A stretch of DNA of 64,000 nt, taken from Lonicera japonica. Taxonomy: Eukaryota > Streptophyta > Magnoliopsida > Dipsacales > Caprifoliaceae. Positions 1-12,095 of the stretch are shown piece after piece. Below the pieces are notes generated by a model. That model saw nothing but the letters and a program-made list of their open reading frames with translations, was not told where the DNA came from and did no database searches. The number at the start of each line of letters is the position of its first letter. Position 1 is the first letter of the stretch. The translations under genes and the position numbers were made by a program. The stretch lies in the NCBI GenBank assembly GCA_021464415.1, contig CM038470.1, forward strand, positions 7,328,394 through 7,392,393, read 5' to 3'.

Positions 1-3000
1 TATTGTTTTATCACTGTGTGCTGCATATATAAATGGGAGAAACTAGGTTTCTGATCTTATCACTCATGTTGTTGTGTGTTTACGCATGTTTGTATTGTCG
101 TGTCATCGTCGTGTCTGTGTTCTTGCTGTGTTGTCTTGCAGAGACACACCGAAAACACGAACTGTCACCCTACCAACGATTAAGTAAAACCGTAATACAC
201 TATCATCAACGCATAACAGTAAAAAATCCGGACTCATCTATTCAATTGGGGATCTACCTAAAGTGGCTCTTGTCAAATGGCTATTACTAGAAGTAGAACA
301 ATCCTTCCAAGGAAATTTTTTAACTAACCTCCACAGGCTGTTTCCAGTGCTTTTTAATCCCCTGTAAGTGCCCCTTTCCAACAACGGCAACGACTGAACT
401 ATGCTCACTGGCAACTCTTAGTAATTTGGACGACATGTACCTGAATAACAACCATGTTAGAGCACACAAAAAAAAAATTTCAAACATTAAATTCTTATTA
501 AAATAAGACACCTCCCCAAACAAGAACATAAAAAAGAAAGAAAGAAAGAAAGAAGCAGAAGTCCAAAAAATGAACTCAATGAGAGGTAGAATAAAAATAT
601 CACAGAAGTAAAGATACAAACTTGTCTCGCTCATGTACAAGGGTTTCCATTAGAGTGGGGAACTCCTTGCTCATTTCTTGAATCACAAGAGTCAACATGT
701 CAACATCATCCATTTCCTTCAGCTGAAGGATAAATCAATCAATATCAAATTTTAAATCGCTAAGGCTCAATAACATCAACATATTGAAGTTATTCTGAGT
801 TCGTCATGGATGTAGCATACCATTCTATTCAGATCCTCCGCATTTGGTAGAAAAAATGCTTGGAACAATAAAGAGTATAGTAATTTTGTCTTGTGCCAAA
901 GCGGCATTTTCCCCCATGTCCGCCTTAATGTGATCTATTCAGCAAACACCACAATCACCCTTATATAAAATACGTTTTCAAATACAACATTAATTTCATG
1001 AGATTAGTTACACATAACATTCATTTTTTCTTGTTTTCAACAAAATAAACAAACTCGCAACAGAAATTTACTCACATTTACAGGGCGATCACCAAGAATC
1101 ACCTTGCCTCCATATTTCATTGCCTCTTCAAATGCTACACGAAACTCAGAACCCGGAAAAACCTCAAGCTTATTAGCAACCTATGTTAGAAAATGAAGAA
1201 TTGTTAAAAGAGGTTTAGTTACGTTACTCTAGCTAAACCAGAGAGGCACAAGGCAACTTGTGTTATAATTATTACAAATTTAGCAGTCATAATCATGCCT
1301 TAGCAAGAAACCAGCTGTAGAGTATTCCAAATAGGTTATTCTTTTTCTTCCACATGTCCACCATTTCTGCCATAGTCGGTACCTGCTGAACAAAAAATTA
1401 GAACATTTACAAGTGCAATATAGAAGAAAAATGAGCAGTTACATACTGTACACATAAACTATTTCAAAAAACATAAAGATAGTAATGGAAAGAAGAATAG
1501 CTCACTAAAGTATTCAGCTATTGGACAAACTAATCCGCTACACTTGATAAGACTAGCCAAAATGGTACTAGGAGGACAAAACTAAAACCAACACTGATGG
1601 CAGCCCAGTAAATATGGAAGGAAGTAGGGACGGGGGGAGAGAGAGAGAGAGAGAGTGGTGGTGGTAGTAGAGGATGGTTGATAGTTGAGAACTAAAGCTA
1701 CTTTTGTCATTCAATTGACTTAAAGACAAGCTATAAGTCGACCTAGTGGATTTGAAAGATATATTCAAGTTTGAACAATAAGTAGCTGATTTGTAGCTCG
1801 CCACACCAGATGGTAAAGCATTGTAACTTAATACCAATTGTAAACAAAATTTGTTGATTTTGTAGTTTTATTCTTTACTAATGTCGTAACACAAAGAGGC
1901 TTAGCAAAGGAGATTAAAACCATAAGGTCATAACCATTTAATTTTGTATTGCTCTTATCGAGATAGAAAGACATGGCCAGCTCTATGGGAAACCATGCAA
2001 TTTCAATACATCCAGGGATGATCTTGCAAATTTCCAAATACACAAGAGATGATGGATTAATTTATACTATGGTTATTCACTTTTCGTTAAAAACCCAATA
2101 CAAAATAACAATACTCTGGCACATGCTGATAATAGGCATCATGTATCTAAGGCAAAAGTGCTTTCCCAACCTACATTTTTAGACCTTGTGTGTTGAGGTC
2201 TGTCAAGAAATAGCAATATACCAAGAGAGAAAGAAGATTGATAATAACAACTTCTAAGAATAATAATGGGAAAACGGAAAGAAAGATTACAAACAACAGA
2301 ATAAATAATACAAGTACATACCTTCAAATTCTGAGGACTAAGTACAGCCACACGACTAGAGCATAATTCCAAAAAAACCACCTGTGTCCAATGAACCCAA
2401 TTTGAATTGAACGCAATTCCATTATGAAACTAATTGCATCCATGAATCAAGTATCAAGAGTTTCAAAAGAGAATAATCACCTCTGGTTTTAAGTAACTAA
2501 TTACTGCTTGAACTTCTTGGCAGGATTCCTGTAACAAGAATAAATAAATGAATGGAAATTACTATTGCTTTGATAATGTTATTTCTTAAACTATTCTGGT
2601 GGCTACAATTACATTAAGCCAGTTACTATCCAAAAGTTGAGATACATATTTACCTCGTTCAAACTTATGGATATGAAAAGGGTCTAAATAAAAAATAGTA
2701 GTAAGCATAACTTCACATTAATATTCGAAATAATTTGGCAGTATTATTGTACAAATTTGTATATCGTCCATACTTAATACTATATTATTTTTGTGTGTAT
2801 GAAATCCAAACCACCATTTGGCCCATTGCCTTTATCCAACAGGATTGCTTCCAACAAACCAATTCGATGCGCATAAAGCAACTAAATTAAGCTATCAGCA
2901 GTATATCCAGAATTCATAAGCTACTCACTCAATTTCAGTACATCACTCTTGATAAAAGGATTTAAGTCACTAAACACTTTGCGTACTTATTCCCATTCCC

Positions 3001-4010
3001 ATTCTACAGTTCCGAGTGGCGAACCTTTTACTCAAGGGAACAGGCTTAGACGGAGTGATTTCTTGTATATCACCATACCAACTTAATTTTCCTTGGCTAT
3101 CCTCAGCTATTCAACTGTTTGGTTCTGGTGCACTAATTGTTCTTTGAGAAAAATAATTAACTAAATTAGATTTAACTTCAAATAACATATCGACAAGTGA
3201 AAATACAGAACTTCAAATTCTCTCATTATTTATGATCACAGCCTATAGTTTTCATAGTCCACAGCAATTGGCATTAATATGTGTCGTCAAAATTCTTGGC
3301 AGCAAAAGGGTGTTCTTCAATCTTTTTTCAAACTAGTTTAATATTTTTGAACTTTTTCTTCCAGAGATCTGAAATAGCAAAAACCTAGACACATTCTATC
3401 CTTGGTTGATCCTGGAGAAAAACAATTGCCGAAGCACAAGAGCGTAATCAAGTTTTCCCCTTGGCAACCAAACAAAGAGAAATAAGTGAAAACGAGTTAA
3501 ATTGAATTGAATTACCATCGAAACATGAGCAGTTCCGACCAAATAAACATCGCAATTCCCTCCTTCAGCCGACGATTCGCACGATAGCATCATCACACTC
3601 CGTGAAAGCTCCTCCGGAATAACCCTCCTCCTCTGCTCGCCTTCAAATACCCCTTCCCTTTCCCTAGACACATCGGTACCTCTATCTTCATCAAAAGACA
3701 CAACGCTCTGATCCGAATCTTCGCCACTCATATGATTAGCATTAGTGCTATCGACGTGGATGAAGGGCTCCATTTCCGGAGGGTGAGCGGCGGAGTCGGA
3801 ATCCATCGCCGTCTTTGGCGCGTGGGGTTCACGGCTTCCAGAGGAATAGGTGATAGCGGAGTGGTGGACGTTGTTGGATGTGGATAATTGCGTGAAGTTG
3901 CGTACTCTTGTAGAAGATGCAACGGAGGAGAGGGATGGAGTGCAGCGGACGGGAGCGGTGATAAAGAGGTGTGAGTTGAGGAGTGTGAGTGTGCGTGCGG
4001 AGCGACGCAT
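1..4010 (-). CDS. TraB-domain protein, copy A (last exon off the left edge)
   Basis: Minus-strand gene, exons in transcript order: 3516-4010, 2481-2528, 2322-2381, 1299-1382, 1076-1180, 821-934, 622-722, 329-440; the final exon (seen in copy B) lies left of position 1. Frames join cleanly. Visible family motifs are GTAHVS at the end of exon 1, VVFLELCSSR in exon 3, GDRP in exon 5 and VVGKGHLQGI in exon 8, the conserved blocks of the TraB/PrgY family. Known plant members are tail-anchored proteins of the mitochondrial outer membrane linked to ER contacts and mitophagy. The ATG at 4008-4010 is chosen; the open frame upstream of it begins only with TTG. The N-terminus (MRRSARTLTLLNSH) is Arg/Ser-rich and acid-poor, then comes a Glu/Asp/Ser-rich linker. 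Intron 4 has a GC donor. The coding differences from copy B that I saw are three synonymous changes. Confidence 0.88.
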
Positions 4011-4256
4011 AGAATAAAATCGAAACTGTTGCCTTTGCTTTGCTGCTGGCAATGTACCCGGTGGGGGCGTCGCCCGTTAGTATTTATTAAGTTGGCCGGT
4101 TATTTACATATTATTATTAAATATTTTATTTTTTTTATATTTTATTTACCTTATCATATATAAATAAATATGTATTATTTTTTCGATAATAAATAAGTAA
4201 GTGTATATTATTCGTTTAATGACAAGTTATACTTAACTCGTTTGTCATTAGACAAA

Positions 4257-4848
4257 CAGGCCCGGCCCTGAAGTGAAACATTAAGTGCGACCGCCTTACG
4301 CCCATTATTCAAGGGGGTCTAAATTATTATTTTTTAGTAAGTATTATATTAAATTATTATAATTAATAACTGATTTAATATGTTGAAAAGAAAAAAAAGA
4401 TCAAAGAAACACTTATCTAGAAGTTAAAAAATAAAAAGAAAAAGAAAGAGAGAGAGAGAGAGAGAGAATAATTAACTCAATCTCAAAAAGGAGCTTTGAA
4501 TTAAAAGTTTCAAAATCAAACAAATAATTCACTTGATAACTAAACTGAAGATTTTGTCGATGAATCTGAACAGCAAAATCATGTTAAAGAATTTATAGGA
4601 ATTGATAACTTAACTAAAGATTTTGTTTATATATTATAGTCTTTTATTTTAAATTTTTATATATTGAAGTTTGAATCGATACAATTTATTTAGCTTGAAT
4701 GTTAAATTTTTAGTTAATTTGAACATGTTAAATATTGGTTGAAAAATAAGAGTGAGTTCACCATTATAATTAAATATATATATATATATATATATAGGGG
4801 CTTAATTTTGCTTTTGCCCTGGACCTGAAAAATTCAAGACCAGCACTG
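4257..4848. mobile_element. hAT-like non-autonomous element (block A)
   Basis: Imperfect terminal inverted repeats: left CAGGCCCGGCCCTGAA, right (reverse complement) CAGTGCTGGTCTTGAA, 11 of 16 matching and starting with the hAT-typical CAG. Flanks are an 8-bp near-duplicate, TAGACAAA (4249-4256) and TAGACGAA (4849-4856). It carries no coding capacity. The same element sits at the matching place in block B, so it predates the split of the blocks. Confidence 0.65.
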
Positions 4849-5800
4849 TAGACGAATTGCACTTGCTCCCTTGTTATTAAACGAATGAAAAGTAGAATGT
4901 TACTAAATGTTTTGTGGAGTGCAAACATCATCCATTTTTTATTAATCAAAGTAAAAATTAGGCAAGCACTATTTACGCACCGGATGTTATTTAATAATAA
5001 TAAATAAAGATAAAATCCTTTATTTGCACACCACCGATTCATCTTTTACTCAACTGTTATTACTTACAGTTATAATTAACCAAGACAATTATATATAATT
5101 AACTCATAATGATATTTTAGCATTCAAATGACAATTAATGTCCATACTATTACTATACACATTGAAATATTCGTGAGAGATCACGTTCAAACTCGCTCTT
5201 CATCCTCCTCTTCTTTTTGATCCAAAGCTGCAAGAATCACCATTGATTGAACAAAAGGAAGTTGGACATCACGTGAGTTATCGCTTCTGTAACTTACTCC
5301 TCATTGAGCTTTAATAAAGACATTTTTCGTTCGACATTTGGCGACAATAGAGAAATATTTTTAGTTATAAAAGGATGATGCTCGATGAACATCAAGTGAA
5401 TGAGTTCCATAAATTTACTCAACATTGAGTGAATGATATACAAGTACCTTATTAGACATCCGGCAACAATGCACAACTCGCCCCTTTATCAATAAATCAA
5501 TACCACTAAAAAGATAGACATGGGGCAAGTGAGAGGTGAATATAAATATATATATATATATATATTAACCAATCTTAGTCGATTTCTCACTAGACCTAGT
5601 AAATTTTTTTAGTGAAATAATATTATTTTTAAAATATCAATAATTCAATGTAATTTGGTTCAATTTTATAATATTACTCCCTAAACACATTTGATTCAAA
5701 TTCAATTTCATTATTTTAGTTTCAATTTTCGGCCCCATTCAATTTTTGAATTGCCACAACAATCCTACTGCTCATACTATATTTATGCGGTCCGATGCCA

Positions 5801-6226
5801 CAGGGGCGTGGCCACTTGCACCTTTGTGGGGTCTAGTGACCCCACTTGTTTTTAAAAATTTACATACAAATATAGTATATTTTTAACATATTTGAACTGA
5901 TACGTGTAATTGACACCACTTAAATTTAGAAAAAATAGTAAATAGTAGGGTCAAATTGTAAATAAATAAAAAAAGGAATGTAGAACAAATATAATTTCTA
6001 TGAGAAATGCGAGTAAACTCAAAACGTGTCCTAAAAATTATGTCTCAATTGCATTTTGAGTGATAAAGATGCATTTACACTTACTATTAGGCTGTGTTTT
6101 CTTGGACCGAATAGCATTGCTCATTCCTTATTTTTTCAACTGATAATTTAAGTATTGTAGTTGATGTGAGATTGGTAATAAATTAATGTATGACCCCACT
6201 AATCAAATTTTCTGGCTACGCCATTG
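5801..6226. mobile_element. hAT-like MITE present only in block A
   Basis: A 426-bp segment is absent from block B, where the flanks join directly at 30060/30061. The ends CAGGGGCGTGGCCA and TGGCTACGCCATTG form a 14-bp inverted repeat with 11 matches. GATGCCA occurs on both sides, although an exact 8-bp target duplication cannot be drawn. It has no coding capacity. The empty site in block B directly supports its being a mobile insertion. Confidence 0.75.
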
Positions 6227-7910
6227 ATGCCACTAGTCTAGACAACACTTATGGGTATGTCAGTGGATTTAATGGTAGAGTATTTTAACACCCAGCAGCA
6301 AAATTCCTCCCACGCTTAACATTTTATTTATTTTAAAAAATAAAACACCGTTCAAAAAAGTTTCATCAAATACACACATCTGTATTTTATTCTATTCCAC
6401 CTGTGTGTATATATATATATAGTGAATGAATCATTTACACACTCATTAAATATCTTAATATATTTTTTTAATACTCAACAATATCTCAACACATTTATTT
6501 GATATGAAATATGATAACATAAAAGAAAATTTTGGATATATATCGCCCGCTATTTAAAATGGAAAGTGATAAATACACCTCTTTATTTTCTCACTAACAC
6601 ACTTTCAATCTTATACTTCTATTTTTATAATTTTTATCACAAATACTATATTCTATCACCTCCTAAGTCAAGAAACAGGTGAAATAACTGGCGAAAGATA
6701 GTATAATTATTTTATTGTGATTAAAAATTAATTAATAAATTAGTAAAGAGTGTTGGTTAAAAGACCCTTAATATTTTGTTTTAACACCAATTTTTTAAGT
6801 ACCCAAACTTAATTTTTATTTTTGAAAGAGCACCCTAATTATTTGAGCGCCTTAATTAAATAAAATGAAAAAAAATAAGTCTCTATTTTTTTTCTTTTTA
6901 AATAAATAGATAGATATATGTTAACATCGTCATACCGTATTAAGACTTGCAAGAAGGAAATTGAGAGCACTCAGAGCAGGAGTGGAAGTAAGCAAACGCT
7001 GAAGGAAAATAGTAGAGTGTGTACTCAATACCCATGAAGAACAATAACGACGTAGCAAAAACACACAGTACCACGTGGTACTTCACCACACCCAATGCAT
7101 CCTCCTTTGTCCATTGCATAAACATTGTATTCCTAAACATTCCACTATTAATATTCACCTTCTTATTCTTCTCTTTAAAGTCTCCAAAATGGTTAACGCC
7201 ATTAGTAATATCAGTTAGAGTGGTTATGAAGGGTGTGAATAAGACGGTGGAATGCTGTGCCTCCATTCTAAAAATTCAAATGTTTCTTTATTAAGAGATG
7301 AAGATATGTAATGAGATTTTTGTTTCTTATTATGGTGCTTAAATTATGAGTACATTTTCAAAATTAAAATATAATTTAATTGTTTATGAGTGTTAAAATT
7401 AAAAATGTCTTTATTAACATGCATTAGTAAAAGGATGAAGAGAAGAGTGATAAAAATAAATTTAATTTACTTGAGTCAAAAAATTTTAGAAAGTGTCGAT
7501 GGAAAAAAAAAAAAAAAACCCTCACCGCCTTCGAAATAGATGACAAAGCCCACGGAAAATATACCAAAACCCGAAACCAAAAAACAAACAAAAGGAAAAG
7601 GAAAAGGAAAAAGAAAAAGAAAAAGAAAAAGAATAGAGGTAAAAACGGAAGAGAAACACCAAAATCCAAACAACCATAGCCAAGGCAACGCTAGGGCTTG
7701 CTCGCAGTCTCTCTCTGGAGGCGGACGCATTTTAACTGGTTCAGATTAATCTCAGCATATCAATTGCAGCAACCTGATCAGTTCAGACATTATTATAACA
7801 GCGGACGTCGTCGTATTCATTTCTTATATGCACTTTTACTCATCAAAGCAGTCGGAACTTCGAAGGTTATACATATTTATCATCTATCGATCTCTCTATA
7901 TATATCCAAG

Positions 7911-10900
7911 ATGGTAGAACGAAAGCTGTACAAGACGAGACTATGCGTACTTTATCAGAAAGGACACTGTCCTCGCCAGACTTGCCACTTTGCCCACGGC
8001 GATGCCGAGCTCCGTCGCTTCTCTGCTGGTTCCTTCAACGGTAAACTCTGCTTCTTAAAACGCATTTTTAGTTTTGGCGTTTTTTTTTTCCGCTTATGCA
8101 GGAGCTTCAGCTTCAGCTACAGTTACAGTTTATTTATTTAATTTAAAAGCATATACCTGTTTAGCGTTGGATAGCCTAATTTATTAGTAATAGACTAACA
8201 CCAGCGCCATTATTTATTTAATTTAAAAGCATATACCTGTTTAGTGTTATAATTGCAGAGTGCAACTGGGCAGAACCCTAAGTTATTTATTGATTGAATG
8301 GAGATATCATCACGTAGAGCCATTATTGTATCCAAAGTTTGGTTATTTCATTAATCTATTATCAGTGCATATTAACTGACGGGTTTAGTATTTCTTTATC
8401 AGAATGGATGTGCTGGTTGGTTTAGCTTAATGCTGCTTGTGCTATTGTTTCTTGGCAAACTTCATCTTAGGATTCCTAATGCATCTATGAAACAACAGTA
8501 GTATATGTGAGGGATCAGAATTAGGTTTTGTGGCCACATTTCTTCAACTCTTCCATTATACTTATCACCAGATGGTTCAAACATTCAAATGTATACCTCA
8601 TAAAATCCTGCACTTTGTGTATTTGTGGAGCATGTGGGCACTTCATATGGCATCTTCTTGAATATGACACTTCAAGGAATCTCTTGGATGGGATTTTGTA
8701 CCAGAATAGTCCAATATATTTCATGTCGGATGGATTATACTTATGTTTTGATGTGGCATCAAGGAGAATCCTGCATCATAGGGAATGAATTGTATTCTCA
8801 TTTCTCAAGAACAGAAGATGTCTACTATCTTTATCAGTTGCTTCATGTGGGATGGATTATACTTATATTTTCTCACTGTTGTAAGCTCAAACATGGATAT
8901 TTCTATATCTGTTCATTATATGAGAGCTGTAATTTCCATGGCCCTTTTTGGAACTCGCAAGAAGGCAATATTACTATCACTAATATGTTAGTCATGTTAT
9001 TCTGTGTAATGGTAAGGCAACTTTTATCTGATTATGGTCTTTGTGCTTGTTTTCTACTTCAAATTATTGGACGATGTTCCTTCTACTGGAATTATTTTTA
9101 CCTTTTCTCTATGCAGGAAGGCGTGAATATCGAGATAGTGACTCGAGAGATGAGCTTGTTCGTAGGCATTCTTCGCCAAGAAGGTATTCCCCTGGAAGAG
9201 ATGCAAGAGGCCGGCACTCATCTCATGGTCAGAATTTGCGTCCTTTGTTTCCTTCTATTATAGAGGGTTTTGTTGATAAAAGTGCTGGTTGTTTACCTGT
9301 GGTTTTCTTTCTCTTATGGAAAATTTTAACAACCAACCATATATGTAAAGAATATAAAGTTGATGTTTATTGATAATTTCCTTCTTCTCCGTGCTGATTT
9401 TCTTCTCTAGCAGTTTTGTTAATTTTTTTGTTTTACTCTATTAGCAGGATATAGTCCTCCCAAACTTATCCGGAAAGGAGTTTTTTTTTTAATTTCAAGC
9501 TGAATTGTTTCTCCTTTTAATTATTTTTTTGGCCCTTTTTTTATTGGTCCTATATTTAATCAAATGTTTTTTTATCAAATTTTTTTGGAGAAAGTTGGGA
9601 GCCTGTCAGCTCGTAAATTGTTTGACTTTATCTTTGGGGAGGGTGGATAAATTAATCTCAACCACTGAATTTCTTAAAATCAAAATGACCAGAACACTTT
9701 CTTTTTTCCGGGGGGGGGGAACTTGAGTTGAATGACCGAATGAAGTAGAATGAAGGATGAAATTTTGGGGAAACCAACTTCAGGTGATGTGCTTTTAAAA
9801 CCATTGCCCCAGAAATTGGGTAGAGTTTGTTCGTTCTTGGTGTTTGTTTCCTTAAGACATTTTGGCGAGCTGCCCCTCCCTTGTTTTATATATGTAAGTA
9901 TGTATAACGAGAAGTTGTACCTTGCTGGTTGTCACATTGTGGGAACTATGGCATCTACTCTTAAAAATTAACCTTTAATGCCATTTGAAAATATTAGACT
10001 AAATTACTGCATTATATTCTATATGTTGCAGTGATGACAAATGCAAAAAGAAACATCAGTTGGATGGCCAAAGTGATTTCTCTGAAAGTTTAGAAATCTC
10101 AGATGAGACAGAAGGTCAAGTCAAAGCCAAAAAGCCCAAGCCTTTTGATTCAAAAGATTTTCTTCAAGAGAAGGTTCAAATAATGCGGTGTTTTAAAATT
10201 TATAACTGAAAAGTTGGTAATATCTCCAGGTATTGGGCCCACCTTATTGCTCCTCAAGTTACATGACTAGCTCTTTTTTTTGGCTGTTGAATTTTGACAT
10301 GTAGTTAAGGGAAATGCAGTCTGAAATTGATATTTTGGATGATCGCAAACACCAGCTGCAGGTTAGTTTTGTTTATTTGTAGTTGCGTGGCGTATTTATT
10401 TATTTATGCACATTTAACATAAAATACCATTCTGACTTTACAACTATTTCTTTGTTTTCACCTCCTTGTTATGATTCATTCTGGTTCTTTCTTCACATCT
10501 ATTTGGCAACATTGCTTCCTTTAGCATCTCATTTTAAATGTTAATGCTCAGTCTCTATTTTATGCTTTTGATTGTTCAAGATCTCCCTGGAAGAGAGGAA
10601 CCAGCAAGCAGATAGTCTAACTTCTAAAATTAAAGAGCTTGAGATGCAACTGCGCACAGAGAAAGAGGAATGTAAAAAAATTTCTGTGCTTCATAACCAT
10701 TTTTCTGCTGTGAACAAAATCTACACTATTACATGTGCATAATGTCTTACTGTAAAGCGTTATTCCAGATGAATTATTCCCGTTTTCTCACTCTTTTGTT
10801 ATTCTTTTTTTTTTTAAAAATACTATTTTAATCCAGGATCTCTTCGAAAATCAAAAAATTCATTAGAGCGCATAATCGTCATTCACGGCTACAAGATGAA

Positions 10901-11244
10901 CTAAAGAGGCAAGCTTTCTTACGTTTTTTTTTTTTCAAAAAATGTTTTTGTGCTTCATTTTCTGCACACATTTGTTTGTTTGATGATTTATTTCTTTTTT
11001 CGTATTTTATATTTCTTTAACCTTAGGTCAGAAGCTCGACTTCAGAAACTGGGGGAGAAGATATACTCAGATGCTATTAGACCTAGTGCCACCGAAGAGG
11101 ATACAAGCATCAATATCTTAAGTGATGAAGAGAACCTTGGGAATCATATATCAAGCCCTCGGAATGAGCAACAAAAGAAGGCTTCTCCAATCAAGAAAAG
11201 GCCAGAGATCCACCCGATGGAAGTAAATGAAGAATCAAAACAAG
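7911..11244 (+). pseudogene. CCCH zinc-finger gene, copy A: truncated and splice-broken
   Basis: Recognisable exons: 7911-8040, 9117-9227, about 9448-9480, 10032-10173, 10305-10361, 10581 to about 10678, 10837-10908, 11027-11244. The first exon encodes a CX7CX4CX3H finger beginning MVERKLYKTRLC. Compared with copy B, exon 3 has lost one A from an A-run and the following GT donor is now a T-run. The donor after exon 6 is also gone (A-run in place of AGGTATT). The last three exons of copy B (458 bp) are absent because the block stops at the N gap. As written it cannot make the full protein. Either it is a decayed copy, or the contig end has consensus errors. I counted six amino-acid changes against two synonymous ones relative to copy B. 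Confidence 0.75.
8129..8248. repeat. Repeated 40-bp segment at an intron deletion junction
   Basis: A stretch of about 40 bp containing TTATTTATTTAATTTAAAAG (8129-8168) recurs at 8210-8248 with one change near its end. The second copy sits exactly where block B instead has about 1.95 kb of intron (32019-33964). It therefore looks like filler copied from 80 bp upstream when the intron was shortened. Confidence 0.7.
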
Positions 11245-11331
11245 GTAGACTAAATTTATGTACTTGTAAATAAAATTCTTTGAAATATTTAGCAACTGAA
11301 AGATTTGATTAAAACATTGGAGATGCTCTAA

Positions 11332-11616
11332 GGGTCCGTTTGATAAAACAGTTGGAAAACGATTGGAAAACAATTAAGTTTTATGAGAAGTTGGAACAAG
11401 AGAGGAGTGATTGGGTGAGATGTTGTCCGCCTTTTCCTCTTTTTTCATGGAGCAATTTTCTTACCCATCCCCCAAAGAATTGGATTCCATGGGAAAACTG
11501 AAAAAGTAATAGAACATCTCACCAAATCACTCATCACCCTTTCCACGTTCTCATAGAAATTAGCAGCGTTTTCAACTTTTTTCCAACTTTTTTGTCCAAA
11601 ACTTTTTGTCACACCC
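11332..11616. mobile_element. Tourist-like MITE in CCCH intron 8 (block A)
   Basis: Starts GGGTCCGTTTGATAAAAC after TAA and ends CACACCC before TAG. The block B counterpart has clean TAA on both sides, the PIF/Harbinger-type 3-bp target. There is no coding capacity. It is about 40 bp longer than the block B copy owing to an internal indel. Confidence 0.55.
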
Positions 11617-11949
11617 TAGTTTTTTTCTTCTCTCCTTGCGAAGAATAAAAGGAAAAAGGCGGTTCTTAAGATCTACAAATTAATGATTTCTGAATATTTT
11701 GTAGCTAGACCCTTATGTCTACCAATAACTGGTGTATATGTTTTTAATAGTTAGTAAACTGTAATACAGAGGCTGAATATTTTACCCTCATGCATTGTTT
11801 GTTCCAACAACTACAGCGTTTGAAACCCCAAAAAGCTGTAAATGTCTAATGCGTCTGCACCTACTTTAATTTCTCACTTGATTGCTAAAGTTTTCTGCCA
11901 TTATATGGTCCTTTTTTACAATATCGTTCTTTGACAAAGATTGCTTGTA

Positions 11950-11995
11950 GTGTTGCTTGTTTGTGTTAGTTGTTTCTTTTTGGTTCTTTGCTGGG
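11950..11995 (+). mobile_element. Start of LINE 3'-tail-like sequence, cut by the gap
   Basis: The last bases before the N run match the LINE-tail-like stretch of block B (37625-37752). The contig therefore ends inside a repeat, a common reason for an assembly break. Confidence 0.45.
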
Positions 11996-12095
11996 NNNNN
12001 NNNNNNNNNNNNNNNNNNNNNNNNNNNNNNNNNNNNNNNNNNNNNNNNNNNNNNNNNNNNNNNNNNNNNNNNNNNNNNNNNNNNNNNNNNNNNNN
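11996..12095. other. Assembly gap, exactly 100 N
   Basis: A run of exactly 100 N, the conventional filler for a scaffold join of unknown length. The left side is block A sequence inside a LINE-like tail; the right side is the gag region of a minus-strand copia element. The two sides need not be neighbours in the genome. Confidence 0.97.

Larger units (their letters stand above)
4011..7910. other. Divergent intergenic region of block A
   Basis: This is the shared upstream region between TraB (minus) and CCCH (plus). It holds a hAT-like element (4257-4848), a second hAT-like element absent from block B (5801-6226), short AT and GA microsatellites (around 4449-4467, 4772-4795, 5550-5564 and 6410-6420), and a purine-rich tract of AAAAGG/AAAAAG units at about 7587-7632 just upstream of the CCCH start. 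An open frame at 6940-7266 (minus) is kept in both blocks but resembles nothing I recognise. No other gene is supported. Confidence 0.6.

Noticed and set aside
6940..7266. 108-codon open frame on the minus strand, also in block B (30771-31097)
   Set aside because: All three frames here are fairly open on one or both strands. The two copies differ at several amino acids over a short span, no family was recognised, and it lies in the shared upstream region. Not enough to call a gene.
7424..7749. Phe-rich and Lys-rich open frames on both strands
   Set aside because: They are translations of a low-complexity AAAAGG purine tract.
8625..9263. 212-codon open frame in the CCCH intron 1/exon 2 region (240 codons in block B)
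   Set aside because: It runs through intron sequence and reads exon 2 in the wrong frame. The CCCH reading frame explains the exon.
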